Shown here piece after piece: positions 47,474 to 59,600 of a DNA stretch of 64,000 nt. The DNA is from Membranipora membranacea (taxonomy: Eukaryota > Bryozoa > Gymnolaemata > Cheilostomatida > Membraniporidae): assembly GCA_914767715.1 (NCBI GenBank), contig OU612069.1, forward strand, positions 18,103,387 through 18,167,386, in the 5' to 3' direction. A program made the translations under genes and the position numbers. Each line of letters opens with the position of its first letter. Position 1 is the stretch's first letter. Under the pieces are notes generated by a model. The model saw nothing but the letters and a program-made list of their open reading frames with translations. It did no database searches and was not told the origin of the DNA.

Positions 47474-48703
47474 ATGCACGGGGTATTTGGGTTGTTGGAG
47501 GTCGGCTATCCTATGCTAGATCCCCTCGGTGATTCTCCACAGATTCTACTAACTGCTGATCATTGGTTTACAGATCTTCTAATGAGAGATGCTCATGAAG
47601 AAAGCATGCATAGAGGAAGAGATAGTGCTCTGGCTCGATTTCGATTGAAGTTCTGGGTGACTAAGGGAAATGCTCTGGCTAAGAGAGTAGTGAGCTCCTG
47701 CTTTCAGTGCAGGAAGAGAGAACCCAAGGTCTTATCTCAACAGATGGGTCTATTGCCTGAAGACAGGCTGAAGCCAGCTCCACCCTTCAACTCTGTTATT
47801 GTCGATTTGTTTGGACCCTTGGCTATCAGAGGTGAAGTTCAAAAACGGGTTAGTGGCAAGGGCTACGGTGTTATATTCATAGATATGTTCTCACGTGCGG
47901 TTCACATTGAAGGCGTGTTCGCCTATGATACTCAGTCTTTTCTTGGTGCATTTTCTCGCTTTACTGGCATACGAGGCTGGCCACAAACAATTTATTCTGA
48001 CTGTGGTACTCAGATTGTGGCTGTAAGTAATGCTCTCAAAGCAGTGTGGGATAGTCTCCATCACCGAGAAATCACCAGGGAGGGTGCTTTTCAGGGTGTA
48101 GTCGAGTCTTTGGTCAAATCAGCTAAGCGTGCAATTCATTTTGCAGTCGGAGAGAGAAAGCTGTCAGCCTCAGAGTTCCTGACTGTGTGCACGGGAATAG
48201 CTAACGTCCTGAATGAGCGTCCCATAGGTCGACTTCCTGGTTGTGACTCTGAGGTGAATCTATTCACACCCAACCGTTTACTCATAGGTAGACCTATCGC
48301 TGATCAACCAGGTGGGCTTGATCAGAAGTTTTCCCCCTCTGATAGACTTTCTTTGATTGAGTCAATTGATTTCTGGAAGCTCTGGATCGAGTTGTATGCC
48401 CCGACGTTAATGGCTCAGAACAGGTGGATCAGAGATGCTCAGCGTGAATTACAAATAGATGATGTGGTAGTTGTCATGGATTCAAATGCTTTGAGGGGTA
48501 GATATCAGTTAGCTAAAGTAGTGGAAGTTTTCCCGGGAGGTGATGGTAATGTTAGAAGGGTAGCTCTACAATATAGAAACTGCATAGTAAGGACCACTAA
48601 ATATAAAGTTAGTAAGCCTATACAATTTATTAGGGCTGTCCAGCGATTAGCTCTTCTGGTCCCGGCTCAAGGGGAGGAATTCAATATACTCGGTGCTAAG
48701 TAG
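47474..48703 (+). CDS. BEL/Pao integrase, about 400 codons
   Basis: It carries the N-terminal zinc-binding HHCC (HEESMHRG ... CFQC), the catalytic core with D (VDLFGP), D (YSDCGTQ) and E (VVESLVKSAKR), and a C-terminal DUF-like tail common in BEL/Pao (LRGRYQLAKVVEVFPG). The domain looks complete; only its start overlaps a frame break near 47520. Confidence 0.85.
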   Translation: MHGVFGLLEVGYPMLDPLGDSPQILLTADHWFTDLLMRDAHEESMHRGRDSALARFRLKFWVTKGNALAKRVVSSCFQCRKREPKVLSQQMGLLPEDRLKPAPPFNSVIVDLFGPLAIRGEVQKRVSGKGYGVIFIDMFSRAVHIEGVFAYDTQSFLGAFSRFTGIRGWPQTIYSDCGTQIVAVSNALKAVWDSLHHREITREGAFQGVVESLVKSAKRAIHFAVGERKLSASEFLTVCTGIANVLNERPIGRLPGCDSEVNLFTPNRLLIGRPIADQPGGLDQKFSPSDRLSLIESIDFWKLWIELYAPTLMAQNRWIRDAQRELQIDDVVVVMDSNALRGRYQLAKVVEVFPGGDGNVRRVALQYRNCIVRTTKYKVSKPIQFIRAVQRLALLVPAQGEEFNILGAK

Positions 48704-48914
48704 TCACACGCTTCATGTTGGCGCTGTGATGTTCGAATCATCACAACTTTTTGTGTGATTAGTATCATTGTGATTAGATATATATTTTACGTAAATCAGA
48801 GTCAACAGGGTCTGGTAGAATCTAGGCAGTTCATTTAATTTAGCCAGTATTTCTATAGCCTTTTTTCCATATTGTCAAAATAAGTTGTGTATTTTGCCAA
48901 AGTTATCCCTCCGG

Positions 48915-49298
48915 TGTATTCGGAGTTGTTTGCACTTTAATGATAAAGTTATCTCTCTTGTCACGTAGCTATTTTTCATCAATCACTTTGCTTTTGTGAA
49001 CGAGAGTGGCAAGTCATGCTATTATTCTTATTGTGAAGATGGAGATTTTATAATTATACTCCAATCTTTTACCATATCTACACTACACTAGTCTGGTCTT
49101 CACACCTGATCGTTTCTGTAATAGCATCACACAACGGATTCGTTATACCCGTCGGCCCAGCTCGACTATATTCTAAAGTCCCGGCACCGAGATGTGTAAT
49201 AGACACATTTAAGTTACGATGCCGGTATCAGACAAATTTGATACTTGTATACTTCAATCTCGGTTGCTGATAATCATTCCTGACCTGGCCCGAGTACA
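48915..49298 (+). repeat. 3' LTR of BEL/Pao element, 384 bp
   Basis: It starts TGTATTCGGAG, ends GAGTACA and is followed by CCTAG (49299-49303), matching CCTAG at 42312-42316. This is a 5-bp target-site duplication as usual for BEL/Pao. Confidence 0.95.
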
Positions 49299-49885
49299 CC
49301 TAGGTACTTGATGGAGTGGACTAGAGGTATCTCTTCATCATGGAGGCGATAGGGCATGGTGGTTGCCTTGGATCTCTTACGGCTGAACCGGATAGTCTCA
49401 CACTTAGCAGGATGGAATTTCATGTCCCATTTGGTTTCCCAGTCTTCGAGGGAGAGGAGGTCTCGTTGAAGTTGGTCAGATTTGCCGGTAGTTGTGTAGA
49501 TTATAGTGTCATCGGCAAGTAGTCTCACTTTAGATCTGACGGCTGATGGCAGGTCGTTGATGTATAGTAGGAACAGCGACGGGCCGACAACCGAGCCTTG
49601 AGGAACCCCAGATGTGACAGGGCACCACTCAGACTTTGTACCTTGTAGGGTTACAGCTTGTGAGCGGTCTCTGAGGAATTCTGCGGTCCACTCAGTTAAC
49701 TGTTTGCTGACACCAACAGTTTCTAGCTTTCGAATAAGTTTAGCATGGTTTACTTTATCAAAAGCTTTGCTAAAGTCTAACACACATGCATCCACTTCTT
49801 TGCCGTTGTCCAGTTCTTTAGACACATCTGCAACCAGTTCTACTAATTGTGTTTCACAGCTAAGGTTGCTGCGGAAGCAAGTAAT
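49299..49885 (-). mobile_element. LINE (Jockey/CR1-like), RT palm/fingers, 5'-truncated
   Basis: The minus-strand frame carries LDFSKAFDKVNH (RT motif A), TSGVPQGSVVGPSLFLLYIN, and the catalytic LLADDTIIY (xADD), then HPAKCE and SIKYLG. The frame is open from about 49885, where homology stops without an endonuclease domain, so this copy is 5'-truncated as LINEs often are. The RT breaks at KYLG at the BEL/Pao insertion and resumes at 42316 with VRLQSDL, confirming a nested insertion. Confidence 0.92.
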
Positions 49886-51324
49886 AAGTAAGAGTTATAA
49901 ACGCAGCTACAGACCACAAAGATGTGGAGATTATTATGATAACAATCAATCAAACAGTGTTTGTTTACATCTGATGACCAGTAGCCACTAATATATATTA
50001 TATGGATTAGAGGAACATATTTGGCCCTGAACAAGCATATGGCTACAGCTACAGCTACAGGACTGTACTTATCTTATTTTTCCATAAGTTCAGATACGCA
50101 ATATAGCTGACTGTTGTTAACTTCTGTCAAGCTGCTAACCTGAGTTTATGAAGTTCGTTACTGGGACGTCATCACTGCAGAATGTCATAGTTACCAGATC
50201 TTTAGCTAGGTCCAGTTACTGACACAAAGTTGTATTCCGATGGCATATCTCCACAAATAGCCATGCTATGCATCTTACCACTGATCCATAAATTCCTATC
50301 CATGCCAGTAGCAAAAGCCAATCTCAAAAGTCTTGCAAGTAGGAATCATGCATTATGCATACATTTAAGTTTGCTTAAAATGCCTCATAATATTGGTGCA
50401 GGCAGCTCTGCATCAATACAGAAGGCTGATATATTAGCTATTGTGATCCGCTTGTTATTGTGGGTGGGTTGGCCATACTGTTAACACACTTACTTTTCAC
50501 TGCCAGGCGATTAGTGTCTAAGGAGTCGTGAGTTCGAGTCTCACTTGGGAGCTTCAAAGGTCCATTTTCCAGCCCAAAGCACCCTAAGGTGTATATATCT
50601 CCTAGGGGTCGACACAAGCAAGTCTATCTTTCATGACTCTTTATATCATTTATGAGACCTCATTAAGAGTAGTTCGGGCCCCTTAACTTTTTATGCCCTG
50701 CCCCATTAAATTTTGACAGTAAATGAAGTAGGAATTTTATAGAAAATACTAACCAGTTTAAATGTCAAGGATGTACAAAACCTAACAGTTAAATATATAC
50801 TCATTTTCAAAGATTGTGGATCAATTTTCCCTTTTATTTTTTATCTACCAATATATCGACCAACTCATCCAACAAATCTTAGAAAAATCTATAGTCAGGC
50901 AAAGACAAGTTACACAAAAAGTATCACAGTAAAGGCTCCTTCACACAACTATATAATCTGTACAAATTTAAATAAATAAATGCAAGAGCTAACCAGTGTA
51001 GCAGTTGTTGCTACAGACCCTGTTTGAATTACTCATGAAAGCGATTGTGGAAGCCTTCAATTCATCTGTTGCCAAAGGCTCAAAATCTATGAAAAAAAGC
51101 TCAAAGATGGTGAAAAGGTATTAAATTTTAAAATCCACTCAGCAATCATAAATAATCTATCAATTAAATCTAACAAATAAATACTCAATTAACAATAATC
51201 TATCAATTTATAGTTATGGCGATATGAGAAAATTATTCACATTTCACAACACAAGAATTCAAATGCGTAACTGAGCGATTGCCGTAACAAAGTAGATTCC
51301 GATAGTGACAGAGAATTACCAAAA
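49886..51324. other. Non-coding DNA with SINE and duplicated block
   Basis: It includes a short stretch (about 49990-50035, minus strand) resembling 35405-35460, the SINE at 50490-50610, and the duplicated block whose partner is 63580-63960. No gene is supported. Confidence 0.5.
50490..51020 (+). repeat. SINE plus duplicated block, partner at 63480-63940
   Basis: The SINE-like head (GAGTTCGAGTCTCACTTGGG) is followed by DNA matching 63690-63935: for example CAACTCATCCAAC, TTACACAAAAAGTATCACAG and ACACAACTATATAATCTGTA. With the 40241/60985 pair it marks a second collinear piece of the segmental duplication. Confidence 0.8.
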
Positions 51325-51434
51325 TATTGTGTATTTTATCCACAAATATTCTGTATTTTATACACGAATTATTGGTAAATTATCCACAAATACTGAGTAT
51401 ATTATACACAAATGCTCTGTATATTTATCGCTTG
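51325..51434. repeat. Diverged 22-bp tandem repeat, 5 units
   Basis: The units resemble TATTCTGTATTTTATACACAAA and lie end to end with several substitutions. It is an old, decayed minisatellite. Confidence 0.75.
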
Positions 51435-54400
51435 TGTTCCTGAGTAAGATGCAAGTTAATAGTGTGATAAGTATAGTCACGATTTCTGAGATCTGAGATA
51501 TCTGTGTAGTTTCTCGTATGATGCTGGAGTCGAGACGAAACTCTGAGTTCATTTTGTTGTGATCTGGTCATATTGCATGCGACAATGAAAGCTCACATCA
51601 GATGGCTTACATAATGGTTATCTTCCAGACCATAAAATTAAATCATATTCATCACAATAAGATTTTAGCTAATCCCCTATCACAACAGCTGCTGTCAATC
51701 AATGGAGTATCCTTCTGCTCAATGCATAACAAGTTTTGTGGCAAGGCATAAATCGGAAGTTTATATCATTCATCCTAGCCAGGTCTGTTCGGATATGGAC
51801 CATAAATACAGGTCTACTGCGTGGTTGCACGCAGTATAAAGATCCCCCTCTGCCTCTTCGAAAACATTAGCCTGTCACAGCGGGAAAGGGTATAGGGTCA
51901 CTACCCCACACAAGCCACCTGCGATTAAAAAGGCCTGTTAAAGTGCCTCGACCGGTATATAAGGGCCAGTCAATGTAAAGCGATCACCCAGCCATATCAA
52001 ATTCAAATGGGGTTAGCAGCATTCAAATTCCTCCTGCTTTTTCGGAATTAAGAGGAGAAGCAGTGAATTATTTTTAATGGGAATCAGACAAGCTGATGCG
52101 GAATTGTGTGATACACATGCCCAATAAATTTCCATTCCACTAATGGCATTTGAAAGTGGTGAAAATATGACTGATGTCATACGAAACTGTCCAGTTCCGA
52201 TGATTTCAAATCATCCGCTTCAAAATATACGAGCTCTTATTTGTCAATTTTAATTCCTATATAAATCAATTTGTTTCATCTCTCTCACCTGAGCCTCAGT
52301 TTTGAGTGGTTCTGACACTCCCACAGTGGTATGTTTATGTCTGCTGCTGATCCCCCCCCCGTGATGATTATGATTATGATGACCTGATGGAGCTCTGTTC
52401 TCTCTATTTTCTCGACTTCTGTGACCTCCTGACCTGTGATGTGATAAAAAATCATTGTAGCCCTAATAATAACAAGTTCCTATGTGCAAAGGATGAGTGA
52501 CTAAAAACAACACGATTCTCTCACTGCTACAAACTTCATCAAAAAAACACCAAAAATTTAAAACAATCCTTTTAAATTAAAGAATCTAAGGCATTTTTTA
52601 GCTTTGATTAAGTAGCAAGGACAAATGAAAAGATTACCAAGATCCGGAAGTCATTTTCAGAATGCCTGTTTTGCTGCATAATATTCATGATTTGGTGGAT
52701 TAAAAAAATGGTTGATTTAAATCCGATGGTCACATCACTTGCCACATCCCGAAGCATGGGCAGTGCAATATTGGTTGCCTAAAGGGTGAGGCCGCAACTT
52801 CTGCGCCAGGTTGCTCTCTGTTTGCAGGTAAGTGGACCAACCAATCCACTTTAGTTGATGGACTGCAGTGGGATTCATTTGCAGTGTTGTTGGTATATTA
52901 TTCCTAACTAAGGGACTAACCTATGACTTCTCTCAGAAACTGCTCTTGCTGACGTCGGCTTCAATAAGACATCTACTGATTCAGCTGCAGATTTCCTCCG
53001 ACGCCGAGAATTTAAATATATAACAGTTTACTTGACTGAATGGCTCTGCTCCGTTTGAGCCCCCCCCCCCCCTGACTCTTGCCCCCCCGGCCAATGACAA
53101 CCGGAAGGGAAGCCTAAGGGATAAAGATAATGCAGGTCCTTAACTCTAGCAGCATGGTGGTTTTAGAACAATCAATAAACGGAATAAATTTTTTCCAAAT
53201 AGCAACAAAAAAGGGAAACTATAGGAAATTTTAAATCAGCCTATGAAGTTTCACCTGCAGATGCATTGAGGCCTCAAACAAAGTTAGCACCACATGTGTG
53301 CCAGGTAAGGCAAGATTGAAAACCCAAAATATTTCTTGTCGTGAGAGTTAATTTGCTAGAAAAGTAAATGGTTATAAATCTTATGATGAGTAATGATAAG
53401 GAAAACATGATGAATGTAATGGTCTAAACACACTGAGAGAGGTAGCAACCTCGGGGGGGGGGGGGGGTCCTTAATGAGTTTGTATACACAATAATCCTAT
53501 GAGGATCAGCTGAAGCTCATATGTTAGTAATGTGACGTCATGAAAACCGTTCTGTACTTCGAGGTTGCAACGGCCAATCAAACCTCTGAGGATCAGCTGA
53601 GGCTACTGTCAGCATAAATGTTATCAATGGCGACAATGTTTGCTAACCTCTAGGGATAGCGTGTTTTGACCGTAAGAATGTTTTGGGGAATGAGGAGTGG
53701 GTAGTGGGGAGTGGAAAGATGACACACACCTTTACTTCTGTAGGTTGATGGCTCACTGTGCTGACTCATATCTGTATAATTACTGTCAAAACTACAACAA
53801 AATGAGAATAGCAAAACTTATGTCAAGGGAATTAATCTTATAACATAGAGGCTCAGTGTGGTGGCTTCATGCTGCTTTGGCCTGTCATGAAGATGCTATT
53901 TAGTGGTGATTTATGCTTTCTAGCTGAAGACTAATGTACTGCGTTGTAGCGCACACAATGGGCTGTATCTAACAGGAAATTACATATTGATGGGTTGTAC
54001 CTAAAGATGAACGTAATTGCAAAGCCTGTCAGCCTGCCATACATTGCATCTCACTAATCTCTGTACAGTCTCTAGTAAATTTAAACTTCATAAAAGCCCT
54101 TAGTATCTCATAAACATCTCGATAAGTAATTATGCTTTTAAAGGTTCATGGGCTTTGAACCATACATGTCACGTTCACAGAATATACGGACAGTGTCCTT
54201 GCCAAATGGCTCCACATTCTTTGCCAATATTATTTAATTTCAATCACCATTGGCCCCACAAACTGACGCTTAGCCCCAAATACAAAACTTGGCCACAATA
54301 ACAAACAATTGTGCCCAGATATAAAACTTGGTCCCATATACTAAAACTTTGTCCCAAAATATATATAACTATTGTACTGACAAATGACGAAAAATTCATT

Positions 54401-54890
54401 AGTCACCCAGCCATATTTGACTAGGTTTTGGAATTAAAGGCTAATGGGGTCAAGCAAAAATAAATAGCCCGTAGTGAGTTCATTGACAGAGGAAAATTTT
54501 TCTGCAAACGTAATGCTTTCATCTTGTATGTTGTTTGTTTATTAAAGTATCATGCATTCATTTTTGCAATCCCTGTGTAAATGACAGATTCAGACAGTTT
54601 AATCAATCGGACTAGCAAATATCATAACATATTCACTTCCAAGTTTTACTAACAATCTAAAAAATTGTCATTGTCATGTCAGTGATCATCACCAAGTAAC
54701 TGGACTAGATCTCCTCCCGTTTTCAGTTTTAATTTGGGGTAGTTTTAAAAAATTGTAAAAGTAGTATTGAAATCATGGTCAATTTTCAGAGTTCTTAAAG
54801 ATTTTGATTATTTTTTAGCAGATTATACATGAAAATAATTAATCACTACTTGAAAAGCATATTTATAGGCATAACTTTGATCTCTTGAAA
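51435..54890. other. Non-coding stretch with a SINE tail and C/G homopolymers
   Basis: It holds a minus-strand SINE tail (52750-52880) and homopolymer runs (C at 53061 and 53084, G at 53454-53467). No coding regions are supported. Confidence 0.45.
52750..52880 (-). mobile_element. SINE tail fragment (family 2)
   Basis: Minus-strand blocks CACTGCAGTCCATCAACT, TGCAAACAGAGAGCAACCTG and AGTTGCGGCCT correspond in order to the body of the SINE at 55610-55830. Confidence 0.6.
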
Positions 54891-54899
54891 TTTATATGT

Positions 54900-55145
54900 G
54901 ATCGAAGAATTTGGTGGTTGTTTAAAAAAACGCTCAGTGTCTGGGGGTAAATGAAAGTATAATAGACATTGATCATCATTTTTTGGTCTAAATATTTTCT
55001 GAGATGTCAAAGCATCATGGCAAGGAAATAGATTTGTATCGTCAGCAAATAGAACATACTTAAAATTGTCTAAGACTGGAAGAAAATTATTTTTATGAAT
55101 AAAAAACAGTAAAGGTCCAATAACTGAACCCTGTGGAGCACCGGT
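54900..55145 (-). mobile_element. Non-LTR retrotransposon RT fragment
   Basis: The minus strand reads GAPQGSVIGPLLFFI and then LFADDTNLF, the RT motif before the palm and the catalytic FADD. It is a different, more degraded lineage from the LINE at 49299-49885. No open frame remains beyond about 80 codons. Confidence 0.8.
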
Positions 55146-55329
55146 AAATTTATTCGCATTTCTGAGTTGTATTCTCCTGTTTTTACAGATTGATTGTATT
55201 ATCGTGATAATATTGAATTAGTTAAACGGCAGATTGTCTAAAGTTATATTTCACAATGGTGTAAAGCACATCCCAATCTTTCCAGCGATATATTTCCATA
55301 CTGTGACATTTTAAAAAAGTTATGAGAAG

Positions 55330-55400
55330 ACGAGCATACAGGAGAGGTATACACCCTAAGGTGCTGGGAGCTGGTACAATAAGCCTTGAAAGCTCCCCCA
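55330..55400 (-). mobile_element. SINE tail fragment (family 1)
   Basis: The minus strand reads GGGGGAGCTTTCAAGGC, then CCAGCACCTTAGGGTGTATA, matching the body downstream of the B box in the SINEs at 31076 and 63480. Confidence 0.7.
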
Positions 55401-55609
55401 GAATTACAATGTTACAGTAATACATTGCAGCTACAAACGGTAAACAAATAGTTTAGCAGGGAGATACAATGCAAAGTGCAACTGTACAACTTAAGATTGG
55501 CTGACTGATTCTGAACAGCAAGTCCTCTGTCCTTTTCTGTGACAATAAGGGTCATCAGCTTGTTTTGATGATGTTGGTTAAAATGTTGGTTGAAAAAAGA
55601 TGTTGGTTA

Positions 55610-55830
55610 AAATCGCAAGGGTAAGTTACTCACCACAATGGTGTGTGTCTTAAAGGCTGCAATGTCTGTGCCAATTTGCTCTCAGTTTGTAGGCAGATCG
55701 GAGCACACCTGGGGGTCCAACAACTCCCAGTAGTCAGTGGACTGCAGTTGGATTTGAACCCACGACCTACAACATTTGCATGCTGAATGACCGGCGTTCT
55801 TACCAACTGAGCCACCTCCTACTCCAAGAT
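55610..55830 (-). mobile_element. tRNA-derived SINE (family 2), best copy
   Basis: The minus-strand head has A box GGTGGCTCAGTTGGTAAGAA and B box GTGGGTTCAAATCC. It is followed by AACTGCAGTCCACTGACTAC and a body with CTGCCTACAAACTGAGAGCA. A real tRNA is excluded because the region between the boxes does not fold as an anticodon arm and the acceptor stem lacks a partner. Confidence 0.8.
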
Positions 55831-56632
55831 AACACAGTTATAAGCTCCTGTCGACTCAAATTATCCCAAGCATAACCAGATGCAATGGTTATACTCCAAT
55901 CAAATTATTGTATCAAATACCTGATAGAATTGATAGCAGTGAAATATTCAACTACAGCCGTATCTCAAATAACCCGTACAATGATAACCTGAGCTGCAGA
56001 TTTATAATATCTCTTTAGCAATAGATCCTGTCTAATTCGGAACAAAGTAAGGAGCTTCTTTAAAAACTTCATACATTTAGTCTAAGTTATTTATCTAAAA
56101 TCTATCAAAAAGTATTGAAACTATTGAAAGACGGTAAGGCTAATATAACAACTTAAATTGAGAAAATTCAATAGGCCATTACACTTAGAACTCATACAGG
56201 CACTTATCTTGATGCCATCGGAGTTTGAGTTAAAGTTAGAAAAATGTAGCCACTCAAATATAGCAGCATATCATAATAGTTTCAGAGTATTAATGTTGAT
56301 CCATCCATTTTTTGGTTTTGTAGTTCAAGTTTCAAACATCTGCTTGTACACATATGAGGGAGGTTCAACCCATTCCCATAATTTGGATGATTATTTGTTC
56401 AAGCAAAACTTGAGAGCAAAGTTTAACCAGCATCACAAAGGCCGAGGCATTAAAAATTGAAAATGTTGAAACTTGGTCAAAATTGTGTTTCTATAGGTAG
56501 GTTTACTGTGATTGATATACAGTCATCCATTGTAATGTCTCTAAGAAGCCATTTCGCATTGCCGAATCTATTTTACCTCAATCCAGAGTCTCTCTGAGTC
56601 ATTTCATAGGTAAATAATGTGTCGATATCTTA
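55831..56632. other. Non-coding DNA 3' of SLC17 gene 2
   Basis: A 100-codon plus-strand ORF at 56158 has no recognisable family and no splice context. Nothing else is seen. Confidence 0.4.
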
Positions 56633-59600
56633 TCATTCAGTTGTCTCGTCTATGAGATTCTCATTTTTTTGGTCAGAATCAATTTTAGCCCAATCCTGAG
56701 TCTCTCCTCTGGCAAATATCAGGTAAAAGACACCACCAAACAGCTGCACTGCTCCAAGTATATAGAATACTGATTTCCATTCATCAGTGGTCCCCTAAAA
56801 AAAGAAAGACCTGTTGCATTTGTACCTTATCTTTTAATACGCCAAAAATGCTTGTTCATAGGACAATTATGTTTTCTTTGATATATCCGCATTGAGCAGC
56901 TTTCATTTATTAGTCAGTCTGCATAACAACTCTCTCAAAAAGTCACATTGATCTTTTTTATGCATGCACACTAAATCAAATTCTTCTGATCAAAGATAAA
57001 AGCCACAAGTATGGCCAGGCCCTAAATGTTAAAACTTACATGCAGAGTTAGAGCATTGACAAGTGTAGGTGCTATAATTCCAACAAATGCTGCAAACGTG
57101 TTTGTTATGCCATGAATCTCCCCAGCATATCTGTAAGAATTGGTGACAAAAAGTTCTATCCATTGAGCAAAGATATGGTCAGTGGAACTTAAGATACAAT
57201 AATTCGCCTGAACTCCTTTGTAAGAGTGAAGATGATAGATGATGTCCTCATAGATGTTACTAATTTTTCAGATTTGAATGCAATGCAGTTGAAGTCTGTC
57301 ATCATATCTTTACAAATTCAATATTATGAGGATTACCTGGCAGCAATGTCTTGTGTGTTGGCGGTGTAGCCAGCAACTCTCAAACCCATCAACAACACTG
57401 CTGCTGTCATGAATAGTATCCCTAGGTATCTCTCATGGGATGATATATAGGCTGCTCCAATCAGAAATCCAATAGGAGCAAACATTGCTGAAAGAAAATG
57501 GAAGGTATCAGCATTGATTTACACAATCTCAAAGAATCGTAACTTTGAAGTACCATGTATTTGGTTTTCCTTCAAGTTTCTGATGTACTTACAGCAAAGC
57601 AGCTTCACATATTTCTTTAGTTGAGTCTAACTGATGGTGCTTTCATAAAAACATCGGTAGGAATTTGTGAGGTACTTAGAAATAATCAACAGAGATCTTA
57701 GCATGATAAATTGTCCATGATATACCAACCTAGAACAACTGTAAGCTTTCTTGCAGTGAGGGTAGAAAATACATGTTTCTGTCTCATGTAATCGATAAGG
57801 AGAGAATAAGGGTTTGATGTTACTATCATAGCGATGTATGGTAGTGTTGAGTAAAGGCCATTCTAAAATAAGAAGAATAGTTCAAAATCGACATAACAAT
57901 GTAGGGTAGTGTTGAATAGGGTCCATTCTAATATAAGTGAATAATATAACTAGACATTACAAACAGTATTTTAGTGACAAGGAGGTGTTTTGTCTTTGAC
58001 TCCCTCACTTGGCTCAGAGTGTCTTTGATATCACAATATGAGTTTGAGGGACTGCAATATATGCTACGCTCCCTCAAATTTATGAATGATAAGAACAATG
58101 TATGATATAATATTGTTCAGTCAAATTGTTCAGGACACTTCCTCCTTGTGAAGTTTGTTGCAACAACAATGCATTTCTCAAAGCATATGTGGTTGGGTTA
58201 TGATAGAACAGGAAAGTGGCTATCAACGCGTTGCCACAACAATTGCCAGCTTCATTATTTCTGAGTTATGCATTAAATACTTACTGATTTTATGTCGAGT
58301 CCAAGCACTTCCTTAAAGTATGCTGGAAGCTTTGTGTAAGTGAAATAGAAGCCAAAGTTTGAGGTCATTGAAGCCACTGTTATAGCCCAGACTGCTGGTG
58401 ATTTGAGAATCAGCTTCCAGGGAACCTTTGTGTTCTTATCATCAAAACCATGATAAGTGTCATTATATTAGCATTTAAATAAAACGTTCAAATATTCCAT
58501 TAGCAAATTTAAAATCGGTTGATATGTCTCTGCTTTTACTTGTTTTGTTGTAGTAATGGTAAGTTTGGCAATTTCTTCCATGAGCCAAAGAAGTATCATA
58601 ATGACTTGGTCTATCACTATTCTATATCATATTACCTTGACTCCTCCCTTTGCAGAATCACTATAATAACTAATGTACTGCAGCTCCTTTGTAGATATTC
58701 TTGGGTGAACAGACGGGGAATCAAAAGCAAGAAACCACCAGCAGATCAAAAATATTATGCTGAGTCCGCCAGTGAAGTAATAAGGCAGCGGCCAACCACC
58801 ATCAAGTGACTTCCATTCACATAGAAAGCCTCCGAGTCCCAGAACTAATATGTTTCCTATCTATGGTAATAAATTGATAATGATATTATTGTTGCACCTA
58901 ATTTACAAAAGGCAAGTTTTCTCAGTAAATTGTGGAAATACAAAAAGTGAGTAGAAAATTTCAATGATTCAAGCTTTCTTCATCCAATTCATAAAACCAG
59001 GCAACTATTTCTGGATTTAGTAATGCAATAATTACAGTTCAACTTACATGATCACCAGTGTATAAAACAGCTACTGCCATACTTCTTTCATATTTCGGAA
59101 ACCACTGCCCGATAAGATTGATTGCGCTAGGTACTATAGCACCAGTAGCCATACCAGAAATTACACGTAGAATTATAACCAGTACTGCAGATATATCATA
59201 TCTCTTGCCATCAAACCTAGGGTATTTGAAAACAACTGCAATCAGAAACTCGATTCATTACTCAACTATCCTATATTCAACAAACCAACGGTGGTACACT
59301 GTCGGTAAATACAGATGAAGAATCTATGGACATTAAAACCTTTGAATTAACTTCAGTGTTAAAAGTGTTGCTTCTTAGGTACTAACCTTGCTGCTACTGG
59401 GGTCAAAACTGTAGCCACGATGAGCAAAGTATATCCAAACAAAAGCAGCCTTTTACCACCAAATCTCCCAGCTAGGGCCCCAGATATGGTTTGTGTTAGG
59501 AGATATCCTAAAAAGAACGCTGAAAGCACAAATCCTTGAGTTTGTTTGTCCCATTCAATTTCTCCTGTCTGAAAATGTTGTATCAAAAACAGCGTTATGA

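Larger units (their letters stand above)
42741..48703 (+). mobile_element. BEL/Pao retrotransposon internal region (gag-pro-RT-RNaseH-IN), degraded
   Basis: A gag-like frame runs from 42741 to 43478 (coiled-coil start, ATG 42 nt after the LTR). It shifts near 43290, with TAA at 43508-43510. Gag/pro continues at 43583-45790: Cys-rich knuckles near 44550-44650 (CFRCFGSHFISRC, CKKCNSGKHHTLLC) and an aspartic protease site LFFDSGSNSTF. RT starts DGPVFYLSHLAVV, shifts near 45757 and continues TPVRIVFNSS and ADIRKMYNSI. Stops follow at 45942 and 45975, then a frameshift near 46010. RT resumes to YVNDVVDSV (46129), where YVDD is expected. RNase H shows FSDGIGLAYGCSAY, a TGA at 46753-46755, then STPQMELNRAVL. 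Integrase (47152-48703) has HEESMHRG, CFQC, VDLFGP, YSDCGTQ and GVVESLVKSAKR, the D,D,E triad. The domain order is that of BEL/Pao. It is non-functional as read. Confidence 0.93.

Noticed and set aside
53040-53470. C and G homopolymer runs as a functional element
   Set aside because: Isolated mononucleotide runs with no associated structure; probably slippage or assembly uncertainty.
55620-55820. Possible tRNA gene on the minus strand
   Set aside because: The head is tRNA-like only; the body continues into a SINE sequence shared with 52750 and 2195.
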